Shown here: positions 10,069 through 15,619 of the stretch, piece by piece
Layout: each line of letters begins with the position of its first letter
Position numbering within the stretch: the stretch's first letter is position 1
From: an uncultured Alphaproteobacteria bacterium
Lineage (GTDB): Bacteria > Pseudomonadota > Alphaproteobacteria > CALKHQ01
Assembly (NCBI GenBank): GCA_937988735.1
Contig: CALKHQ010000033.1
Location: 1 to 15,619, forward strand
Direction of reading: 5' to 3'
DNA: 15,619 bases
Program-made: the position numbers and the translations under genes
The notes under the pieces: generated by a model
What the model was told of the DNA's origin: nothing
What the model saw: only the letters and a program-made list of their open reading frames with translations
Database searches by the model: none

Positions 10069-10740
10069 ATGGGGTCCGCGCACCCTCCACAGACGGATAC
10101 TCCGGTGAACGACATCCCCGCGACCTCGGCCGAGGATCCCGCCCGCTTCTGGGACCAGCGCTACGCCGAAGCGGAATATTTCTACGGGACGGCGCCCAAC
10201 GCCTGGCTGGTGACCCAGGCGCACCGGCTGAAGCCCGGCATGCGCGCGCTCTCCGTCGCCGACGGCGAGGGGCGCAACGGCGTGTGGCTGGCGCAGCAGG
10301 GCTGCAAGGTTACGGCGGTCGACGCCTCGCCGCGCGCCCAGGCGAAGGCGGCTGCACTCGCGCAGAAGCACGGGGTGTCGCTCACCCTCCACACCACCGA
10401 CCTCCGCCACTGGGACTGGCCGGTCGCCGCCTTCGACGTCGCGGTCGCCATCTATGGCCATTTCCGCCGCTGGGACCGGCCGGTGATCCACCGGGCGATG
10501 CTGAACGCGCTGGTCCCCGGCGGGCTGATCCTGCTGCAGGCGTTCAGCCCCTACCAGAAGCTCTACCAGAGCGGCGGGCCGTCCGACCTCGACATGCTCT
10601 ATTCCGCCTACCGCCTGCGCGAGGACTTCATCGACGCCGAGATCCTCGAGCTTGAGGAGGTGGAGACGACGCTGGACGAGGGCCGTGGCCACCGCGGCCG
10701 CGCCGCCGTCACCCGCCTGGTCGCCCGCCGCCGGCCCTGA
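10069..10740 (+). CDS. Class I SAM-dependent methyltransferase (TehB-like)
   Basis: Predicted cytoplasmic methyltransferase of 223 aa. After a short variable N-terminus comes FWDQRYAEAEYFYGTAPN (27-44), then AdoMet motif I as LSVADGEGRNGVWLA (61-75), the ribose-binding acid Asp85 in VTAVDAS, motif IV around FDVAVAIYGHF (122-132) and LVPGGLILLQAFSP (148-161). This pattern is typical of small TehB/methyltransferase-25 proteins. The substrate cannot be told: family members methylate tellurite, thiols or unknown metabolites. A GTG at 10105 is an alternative start that would skip 12 residues; neither start has a strong ribosome site. It sits 2 nt after gatB, so it is probably co-transcribed with gatCAB, perhaps only for convenience. 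Confidence 0.85.
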   Translation: MGSAHPPQTDTPVNDIPATSAEDPARFWDQRYAEAEYFYGTAPNAWLVTQAHRLKPGMRALSVADGEGRNGVWLAQQGCKVTAVDASPRAQAKAAALAQKHGVSLTLHTTDLRHWDWPVAAFDVAVAIYGHFRRWDRPVIHRAMLNALVPGGLILLQAFSPYQKLYQSGGPSDLDMLYSAYRLREDFIDAEILELEEVETTLDEGRGHRGRAAVTRLVARRRP

Positions 10741-10810
10741 GCCCTCCTTTCCTTTCCGGCTGCTGCCGCCACCTTTGCCCGAGGTCCGTCCACGCCAACG
10801 GGGAGATCCG

Positions 10811-11509
10811 ATGATCGACGTCTACAGCTGGCCCACGCCCAACGGGCACAAGATCCACATCGCACTGGAGGAGCTCGGCCTTCCGTACGCCGTCCACGCA
10901 GTCGACATCGGCAAGGGCGACCAGTTCAAGCCGGAATTCCTCAGGATCAGCCCGAACAACAAGATCCCCGCGATCGTGGACAGCGAAGGGCCCGACGGCC
11001 AGCCGATCTCGCTGTTCGAATCCGGCGCGATCCTGATCTACCTCGCGGAGAAGACCGGCCGGCTGATGCCGTCGGACCCGCGCGGGCGCTACAGCGTGCT
11101 GCAATGGCTGATGTTCCAGATGGGCGGCGTCGGGCCGATGCTGGGCCAGGCGCACCACTTCCGCCACTACGCGCCGGAACAGATCCCCTACGCCATCAAC
11201 CGCTACACCAACGAGACCGGCCGGCTCTACGGCGTGATCGACCGCAGGCTGGCCGAGAGCCAGTGGCTCGCCGGCGACAGCTATTCCATCGCCGACATCG
11301 CCACCTTCCCCTGGCTGCGCTCCTACGAGCGGCAGGGGCAGAAGCTGGAGGATTTCCCCAACCTGAAGCGCTGGTTCGAGACCATCGCCGCCCGGCCGGC
11401 GGTGCAGCGCGGGGTCAGGGTGCTGACAGAGGTGCGGGAAGAGGGGCGGCCGATGACGGACGAGGAGAAGCAGGTCCTGTTCGGCGCCCAGCAGTACGCC
11501 CGCCGTTGA
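10811..11509 (+). CDS. yfcG: Glutathione S-transferase / disulfide-bond oxidoreductase (YfcG/YghU-type)
   Basis: Glutathione-dependent cytosolic enzyme of 232 aa. In E. coli, YfcG reduces disulfides using two bound glutathiones, without a catalytic cysteine. The N-terminal thioredoxin-like domain carries PTPNGHKI (8-15, with Thr9 and Asn11), the phrase FLRISPNNKIPAIVD (43-57, cis-Pro53) and the glutathione-binding Glu70-Ser71 in SLFESGAILIYLAEKTG. The helical domain has QWLMFQMGGVGPMLGQ (98-113) and the N-capping box SIADIATFPW (159-168). Similarity to YfcG as I know it is strong throughout. The ATG at 10811 follows GGGGAG (10800-10805). The frame is open further upstream to 10652 but overlaps the methyltransferase and is rejected. 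It shares an operon with the next gene, 2 nt away. Confidence 0.93.
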   Translation: MIDVYSWPTPNGHKIHIALEELGLPYAVHAVDIGKGDQFKPEFLRISPNNKIPAIVDSEGPDGQPISLFESGAILIYLAEKTGRLMPSDPRGRYSVLQWLMFQMGGVGPMLGQAHHFRHYAPEQIPYAINRYTNETGRLYGVIDRRLAESQWLAGDSYSIADIATFPWLRSYERQGQKLEDFPNLKRWFETIAARPAVQRGVRVLTEVREEGRPMTDEEKQVLFGAQQYARR

Positions 11510-11511
11510 GC

Positions 11512-12063
11512 ATGCGCGGCGAGGTCCGGGAGGCGGGGCGCACGCGGGCGCTCCGCTGGGGCCTCTACGGCTGTTCCACGCTGCTGATCGCCCTCGTCGT
11601 GCTGATGGCGGTGATCGCGGTGGTCGCCTACCTCGATTACACCGAGCCCGAGTCCGCCTTCCCCGACCGGCTGGCGATGGAGGCGTCCGCGGCGGCCGAC
11701 GGCGACGGTACGGTCGCGCTGCTGCCGCTGGCGGGCGAGGGCACGGATTCGGTCCACCTGTTCGCGCCGGGCGCCACCACGGCCCTCGACATCGAACGCT
11801 GCCTCGGCTTCGCCTGGGACAAGGCGGAGCTCGTCGCCGGCCACCTGACCGGCGGCATGCCCGGGGCGTTCATCGTCGTCGCCGACGGCGCGGTCTCCGA
11901 CTACGGCTGGCACCTGGTCCGCGGCACGCCGCTGCGCTTCGCCGCGTGGCCCTGCCGGGTCACCGCGGAGAACGACGGCTTTGCCGTGACGCGCGAGGCG
12001 GACGTGCTGGTGCTCGCGCCCGCGCACGCGTCGGAGCCGGCCGCGCCGGAGGGCGCGGAGTAG
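11512..12063 (+). CDS. Hypothetical single-pass membrane protein
   Basis: Not recognised. The 183-aa product has a basic N-terminus (REAGRTRALRWG), one strong membrane helix (about 17-41, GLYGCSTLLIALVVLMAVIA and on) and a soluble part of about 140 residues, probably periplasmic by the positive-inside rule. That part holds two cysteines (Cys97 and Cys148) that could form a disulfide, and several short beta-like stretches (GAFIVVADG, ADVLVLAPA). The ATG lies 2 nt after the GST stop, so translation is probably coupled. The longer open frame from 11104 is a shadow of the GST gene. The gene ends 8 bp from the convergent gene on the minus strand. Confidence 0.75.
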   Translation: MRGEVREAGRTRALRWGLYGCSTLLIALVVLMAVIAVVAYLDYTEPESAFPDRLAMEASAAADGDGTVALLPLAGEGTDSVHLFAPGATTALDIERCLGFAWDKAELVAGHLTGGMPGAFIVVADGAVSDYGWHLVRGTPLRFAAWPCRVTAENDGFAVTREADVLVLAPAHASEPAAPEGAE

Positions 12064-12071
12064 GGCGGGGA

Positions 12072-12290
12072 TCAGGCGACGGCGAGCTTCCGCGGCCGGC
12101 CGCGCCGGCGCCGCTCGGCGCCAGGGAAGGGCACGACGTCTCCGCCGCGGGCCAGCGACACCAGCTCCTGCTTGGCGCGCTCCAGGATCGCCACCTCGCG
12201 GGCGTCCTCGCGGTCGAAAACCTGGATGCAGCTCAGCTTGATCTCGACGAGATCGATCAGGGTCTCGAGAGTCTTTTCTGACAGTTGCAT
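12072..12290 (-). CDS. Small hypothetical protein with AT-hook-like basic tail
   Basis: Not recognised. The 72-aa product has an N-terminal part predicted to be mostly helical (MQLSEKTLETLIDLVEIKLS, then EVAILERAKQELVSLARGG) and a strongly basic C-terminus RRRGRPRKLAVA (61-72). The Arg-Gly-Arg-Pro core resembles an AT-hook, the minor-groove DNA-binding motif, but a single short match can arise by chance. The ATG at 12290 is preceded by AAGGG on the minus strand. The gene faces the membrane-protein gene end to end and shares a 241-bp upstream region with the divergent gene at 12532. Confidence 0.65.
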   Translation of the reverse strand: MQLSEKTLETLIDLVEIKLSCIQVFDREDAREVAILERAKQELVSLARGGDVVPFPGAERRRRGRPRKLAVA

Positions 12291-12531
12291 GGCCCTTACC
12301 TCGGTCCAGAGTGCAATCCCGTCCGCGATATCGAGGCTCCGGCTTTCTGCCTACCTTGCTGATATCCGGCGATACCGCGAATGTCTGCTAAGCTTGATGG
12401 AATACTCCTAACAAAGCGTTTAGGCCGGCCGGAGATTCGGCCCGCCCATTCCGGATCGGTCCGCCTTAACCGCTCCGCAACCATGGTCGGTCACTCTCGT
12501 CCCCGCCATCCACCCGAGCGGGAGAGATGCC
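12291..12531. promoter_or_regulatory. Divergent intergenic region with inverted repeats
   Basis: This 241-bp stretch without a gene is less GC-rich than its flanks in the part 12340-12425. It should contain promoters for both flanking small genes, but I see no convincing -35/-10 pair. CGCGATATCG (12324-12333) and CGATACCGCG (12370-12379) form an inverted repeat with 9 of 10 matches, and a second GATATC lies between them (12361-12366). GGGAGAG (12520-12526) is the ribosome site of the plus-strand gene. Confidence 0.4.
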
Positions 12532-12915
12532 ATGGCCGCCGTTCTGGAGCGCGAGGATCTGGGCGACGACGAGATCGTCGAGGCGGCGCTCGCCGCCACC
12601 GGGGAAGGGCCGTATTCGCGGCGGCTCACCGACAAGATCCTGGCTGCGTTGAATCAGGCCTACGGCACCGGCGAGTTTGCGGTGGCGCATCTGCTGCACG
12701 AGGCGCTGGTGGAGGCAGTCCGTTCGTCGGAGACGGTGGGCGGCGGCCGCAGGACCCATCCGGTGCTGGAGCAGGCGGAGCGGTGGCGCGCCCTCGTCAG
12801 CGCCCGCAACGCCTATCGCACCGCCATCGACCCGCTGTCGGACGCAACGCCCGAGAAGATCGCGGCCGCCCGCGCCCGGCTGAAGGACGCCTGGCTGGCC
12901 TGGCTCAATGCCTGA
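12532..12915 (+). CDS. Hypothetical small cytoplasmic protein
   Basis: Not recognised. The 127-aa product has no signal peptide or membrane segment and looks almost entirely helical. It has an acidic start (EREDLGDDEIVEAAL), a middle helix pair (SRRLTDKILAALNQAYGTGE, AVAHLLHEALVEAV) and a C-terminal helix rich in Ala, Arg and Trp (ARARLKDAWLAWLNA). The ATG at 12532 has GGGAGAG five bases upstream, and codon use matches the neighbouring genes, so it is probably real. It ends 12 bp before the convergent cupin gene. A possible partner is the divergent 72-aa gene, judged only by position. Confidence 0.72.
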   Translation: MAAVLEREDLGDDEIVEAALAATGEGPYSRRLTDKILAALNQAYGTGEFAVAHLLHEALVEAVRSSETVGGGRRTHPVLEQAERWRALVSARNAYRTAIDPLSDATPEKIAAARARLKDAWLAWLNA

Positions 12916-12927
12916 GCGGCTGCCGGC

Positions 12928-13340
12928 CTACGGCACCGTCGGCGTCCACGGTCCCGTCACCACACAGGCCTCGTCCTCGCCCGGCCACGGCGGCATCGTC
13001 ACGGCCACCGCGGCGAGGGGCTCGTCTCCGGTCGCCCGGAACTGGAACCGGGTGCCCAGCGGGATGGTGAGGCACACCCCGGGCTCCAGCGCCGCAAACT
13101 CCTCGCGTCCGCCCTGCGACCGCCACATCTCGCCGCGGCCGGCGACGACGTACCAGATCTCCTCCACCGTGCGGTGGGCGACGGCGGTGGAGACGGCGCC
13201 GGGCGCGAGCGTGAAATGCGCCATGCCGCCGCCGCGCAGCCCCAGCAGCACGCGCACGTCAGAGCCGTCCGGCGCGGCCACGTCGCGTTCCGCCGGCAGC
13301 CGCCGGGTCGCGAAGGGCATCGCCGGCGGCGCCGCGCCGC

Positions 13341-13344
<4 letters not shown>
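12928..13344 (-). CDS. Cupin-domain protein, coupled to speE
   Basis: Small beta-barrel protein of 138 aa. The cupin core runs from LAPGAVSTAVAHRTVEEIWY (46-65) through VVAGRGEMW (66-74) to LEPGVCLTIPLGTRFQFRAT (86-105). Metal ligands look reduced: His57 and Glu61/62 are present, but the expected last His is Phe100 (GTRFQF), so classical Fe/Mn binding is doubtful. The VAHRTVEEIWYV pattern looks like a recognisable cupin subfamily, so this may be normal for it. The ATG is fixed by the ATGA overlap with the speE stop (13341-13344), a sign of translational coupling. The frame continues upstream to 13854 but only as a shadow of speE. Function unknown; a role linked to polyamine supply is inferred from the operon only. 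Confidence 0.83.
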
Positions 13345-14185
<841 letters not shown>

Positions 14186-14189
<4 letters not shown>

Positions 14190-14572
14190 TGGATCAGCCC
14201 GCGCTTGAACTCGTCCACGATCATCCGCTTCGGCGCGAATCGCTCGCGCAGCACGGCCACCGCCTCCTCCGGGCGGGCGGAGCCGCACATGAAGATGTCG
14301 ACGGCGGCGAACTCACGCTCCGGCCACGTGTGGATGCTGATATGGCTCTCGGCCAGGATCAGCACGCCGGTCACGCCGTTGTTCGGCGAGAAGTGGTGCA
14401 TCCGGTGTTCGAGAGTCGTGGCGCCGGCGGCATCCGCCGCCTCGCGCAGCGTGCGCTCGACGAAGGGAAGGTCGTCGATCCTGCGCGCGCCCCACATGTC
14501 GACGATCCAGTGCGCGCCCGCGTAGCGTACGCCGTCGCGCTCGACAAAATGGTCTTCAAGCTCGGTGTGCAT
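14186..14572 (-). CDS. speD: S-adenosylmethionine decarboxylase proenzyme, short prokaryotic (SpeH/class 1B) type
   Basis: Makes decarboxylated AdoMet, the aminopropyl donor for SpeE. The 128-aa proenzyme cleaves itself between Glu75 and Ser76 (LAESHISIHTWPE), turning Ser76 into the catalytic pyruvoyl group. Key residues Ser76, His81 and Cys96 (FMCG) keep the +5/+15 spacing of the Thermotoga/Bacillus-type enzyme (Ser63, His68, Cys83). The segment HHFSPNNGVTGVLILAESH is also typical. The ATG at 14572 has AGGAG (complement of 14580-14584) seven bases upstream. A longer frame back to 14839 is low-complexity and rejected. It is first in a speD-speE-cupin operon. Confidence 0.96.
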
Positions 14573-14609
14573 CCGCTCGCTCCTGATGGTGCCCCCCGGG
14601 CGAGCGCCG

Positions 14610-14638
14610 GTTCTACACAGACATGCCGCGCAGGCCAA
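14610..14638 (-). promoter_or_regulatory. Candidate sigma70-type promoter of speD-speE-cupin
   Basis: On the minus strand, TTGGCC (complement of 14633-14638) and TAGAAC (complement of 14610-14615) are separated by exactly 17 bp, and the -10 is preceded by TGTG. Each box matches the consensus at four of six positions. Transcription would start near 14603, leaving a leader of about 30 nt with the AGGAG site. This would make the operon independent of the lipoprotein gene upstream. Confidence 0.45.
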
Positions 14639-14648
14639 GAGTGCGCGG

Positions 14649-14664
14649 CCCCTGTTTTCAGGGG
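14649..14664 (-). terminator. Hairpin overlapping the lipoprotein stop codon
   Basis: CCCCTG (14649-14654) and CAGGGG (14659-14664) form a perfect 6-bp stem around TTTT. On the minus strand it includes the TGA stop of the Tat lipoprotein gene. No U-run follows, so it is at best a weak or Rho-assisted terminator. Confidence 0.3.
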
Positions 14665-14933
14665 TCGTCGGACGCCCGGTCGGACCCGCGGCGGGAGCCG
14701 CCGCCGCTGCCGGAGCCGCTGTCGTCGTCGGAACGGCCGCCTGAGCCATCGTCGTCGCTGTCGAAATCGTGGGCCGCGCCGGATGGCCCGCCGCGGCCGG
14801 AAGCCCCGCTGCGGCAGGCGCCGAGCCCCAGGCCGGCAACCAGGGTCGCCAGCGCGCTTCGGCCGAACCGGCGCCGGGTGATGATCTCGTCGTCGCGCAG
14901 GGTCTCGCCGCCGCCGCCGTCTTTCGCGCTCAT
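14658..14933 (-). CDS. Small acidic Tat-type lipoprotein, function unknown
   Basis: Not recognised as a named family. The 91-aa product has a polar N-terminus, a twin-arginine run ITRRRFGRSA (18-27), a hydrophobic stretch ALATLVAGLGLG (27-38) and a lipobox-like LGAC with Cys40. It therefore looks like a Tat-exported lipoprotein anchored in a periplasmic membrane face. The mature part is a 50-residue disordered tail of Asp, Ser, Gly and Arg (HDFDSDDDGSGG, then SDDDSGSGSGGGSRRGSDRA) with no fold visible. Asp clusters could bind cations; this is inference. The ATG at 14933 has GGGAGG (complement of 14941-14946) upstream, which supports a real gene over chance low-complexity DNA. It lies 85 bp upstream of speD on the same strand. 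Confidence 0.65.
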   Translation of the reverse strand: MSAKDGGGGETLRDDEIITRRRFGRSALATLVAGLGLGACRSGASGRGGPSGAAHDFDSDDDGSGGRSDDDSGSGSGGGSRRGSDRASDDP

Positions 14934-15254
14934 TGTCCGGCCTCCCTGCTGCCGCGTCACATGGGTGTTGTCGCCCGCCGTCGCAACCGCTCCACCATGC
15001 GCCCGCAGCGCCCTCGGCGCCAGCGCCACTCCGTAACCGCGCCGGGTTGGCGTGGTCGGGGCAGGCCCGTGGAGCCGTCGCTCCCCGCGACAGGGCGACG
15101 GGACGGAGCGCCCGGCCTCCCGCGATTCGCGCCCCGATGCCGGACGCGCCCGCCGATGGTCCCGCCGGCCCCCCCCCCTCACCATGGCGCGTTGACACCA
15201 CGACGCCCCGGTGGCAATTAGGCCCCCAGAGCGCCGGCTCGGCCGGGCGCTCGT
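14934..15254. other. Gene-free stretch between Tat lipoprotein and tRNA-Ser
   Basis: I see no supported coding sequence in these 321 bp. The left end holds the ribosome site of the lipoprotein gene (14941-14946). There is a run of ten C residues (15169-15178), and the right end holds the tRNA-Ser promoter (15192-15220). Open frames crossing this region are Arg/Ala/Pro-rich and lack ribosome sites. Confidence 0.6.
15192..15220 (+). promoter_or_regulatory. Promoter of tRNA-Ser
   Basis: A perfect -35 TTGACA (15192-15197) is followed after exactly 17 bp by CAATTA (15215-15220) as a -10. Transcription would begin near 15227, about 28 nt before the mature tRNA 5' end. No gene competes for this promoter. 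Confidence 0.6.
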
Positions 15255-15344
15255 GGAGGGGTGGCCGAGCGGCTGAAGGCGGCGGTTTGCTAAACCGTTA
15301 TGCGGGGATTACTCGCATCGAGGGTTCGAATCCCTTCCCCTCCG
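15255..15344 (+). tRNA. tRNA-Ser(GCT)
   Basis: The acceptor stem GGAGGGG pairs with CCCCTCC, with discriminator G at 15344, and CCA is encoded next (15345-15347). The D-arm is TGGCCGAGCGGCTGAAGGC, the anticodon arm GGTTTGCTAAACC places GCT at the anticodon (serine AGC/AGT), and the T-arm is GAGGGTTCGAATCCCTT. A long variable arm (TTATGCGGGGATTACTCGCATC) confirms class II, as expected for serine. The gene has its own promoter, and a region with integrase-like coding follows, so its 3' end is a likely phage/island attachment site. Confidence 0.96.
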
Positions 15345-15352
15345 CCACTTTG

Positions 15353-15378
15353 CTTCGGAGGCCTTGCGCCTCCTGAAG
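15353..15378 (+). terminator. Terminator-like hairpin after tRNA-Ser
   Basis: CTTCGGAGGC (15353-15362) pairs with GCCTCCTGAAG (15368-15378) with one bulged T, around the 5-nt loop CTTGC. It begins six bases after the encoded CCA. There is no clear T-run afterwards, so termination is plausible but not certain. Its place beside the tRNA 3' end also puts it near a possible integration crossover. Confidence 0.4.
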
Positions 15379-15407
15379 ATCCTGATATGACAAGGCCTTG
15401 AGACCGC

Positions 15408-15431
15408 CCAGTGGTACACTGGAGTGGTACA
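15408..15431. repeat. Palindrome and direct repeats upstream of the integrase-like gene
   Basis: CCAGTG-GTA-CACTGG (15408-15422) is a perfect 6+3+6 inverted repeat. AGTGGTACA occurs twice in direct orientation at 15410-15418 and 15423-15431, a 13-bp period. Such clustered short repeats between an attachment site and an integrase gene are candidates for arm-type binding sites of integrase or excisionase, or an autoregulatory operator. The role is inferred from position. Confidence 0.5.
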
Positions 15432-15475
15432 TCGTGGGCATCATATCGGGCGAGCGTCGTCACTACGGACGTCTA

Positions 15476-15619
15476 ATGTCTTACCTACATCGCCACCCCA
15501 AGACCGGGGTCTACTGGTTCCGCCGCGTCGTCCCCGAGCATCTCCGGCCCGCTATCGGCAAGCGTGAGAGTCCGTTTGAGAAAGGGGATTCCCCTGGAGG
15601 CCGGTTCGTGATTCACGTT
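15476..15619 (+). CDS. N-terminal fragment of a tyrosine-type site-specific integrase (open at the window end)
   Basis: The frame is open from ATG 15476 to the last base: 48 codons, continuing beyond the window. The first 31 residues, MSYLHRHPKTGVYWFRRVVP followed by EHLRPAIGKRE, match the N-terminal beta module (DUF6538-like, YxFRRxVPxxLRPxIGKxE) of many proteobacterial phage and island integrases. The expected continuation (a SLGTxD-like strand and a helix rich in Glu-Ala-Lys-Arg) is absent. Residues 32-48 read SPFEKGDSPGGRFVIHV, so the gene may be broken or fused there. Base composition is visibly less GC-rich than the rest of the window. A GTG at 15434 is a possible upstream start. Its place 132 bp after tRNA-Ser fits an island integrase; the catalytic domain is out of view. 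Confidence 0.7.
   Translation, partial: MSYLHRHPKTGVYWFRRVVPEHLRPAIGKRESPFEKGDSPGGRFVIHV

Noticed and set aside
14573..14839. Upstream extension of the speD frame
   Set aside because: The extension is an Ala/Pro/Thr low-complexity run, while the start at 14572 has a good AGGAG and gives normal SpeD length.
15353..15378. Hairpin after tRNA-Ser as a riboswitch or small RNA
   Set aside because: It is a single short stem with no further structure, better explained as a terminator-like element or attachment-site flank.
15566..15619. Simple single-base frameshift in the integrase
   Set aside because: Reading the other frames gives a stop in one and a non-integrase sequence ending in TGA in the other, so one indel does not restore the expected motif.

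Overview
The window looks like a piece of a high-GC alphaproteobacterial chromosome, probably Rhodospirillales-like or a related order. This is inferred from strong G/C third-position bias, the gatCAB order, a short pyruvoyl-type speD coupled to speE, and a ThuE/AglA-style alpha-glucoside locus. Most of it is ordinary core metabolism. No defence system, CRISPR array or biosynthetic cluster was found. The only clearly foreign material is the start of an integrated element at the far right.

Layout. (1) 1-54: the 5' part of a tRNA-Lys(CTT) gene on the minus strand. (2) 92-6685: a sugar uptake and breakdown locus. A GH13 alpha-glucosidase (minus) diverges across about 205 bp from an ABC importer operon (plus): periplasmic binding protein, permease 1, permease 2 and a MalK/UgpC-type ATPase. 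An 11-bp GC-rich stem-loop sits between the binding-protein and permease genes. Permease 2 carries an unusual N-terminal membrane extension of about 148 residues. (3) 6812-10066: gatC-gatA-gatB, the tRNA-dependent amidotransferase, followed 2 nt later by a TehB-like SAM methyltransferase. (4) 10811-12063: a YfcG/YghU-type glutathione transferase and a small single-pass membrane protein of unknown function. (5) 12072-12915: two small divergent conserved-looking hypothetical genes. (6) 12928-14572 (minus): a tightly coupled speD-speE-cupin operon with GTGA and ATGA start/stop overlaps. Upstream of it is a separate small Tat-type lipoprotein gene (14658-14933). (7) 15255-15344: tRNA-Ser(GCT) with its own promoter, then a terminator-like hairpin, a palindrome with direct repeats, and the first 48 codons of a gene whose N-terminus looks like a tyrosine integrase. 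This is the usual architecture of a genomic island at a tRNA gene.

How the parts work together. Oligosaccharides (trehalose, maltose or other alpha-glucosides) would be captured by the binding protein, imported by the two permeases powered by the ATPase, and hydrolysed in the cytoplasm by the alpha-glucosidase. GatCAB makes Gln-tRNA(Gln) and/or Asn-tRNA(Asn) by transamidation. SpeD supplies decarboxylated AdoMet, which SpeE uses to make spermidine from putrescine. The most promising leads for novelty are the extended permease, the acidic Tat lipoprotein beside speD, the cupin coupled to speE, and the broken-looking integrase start at the tRNA-Ser island boundary.
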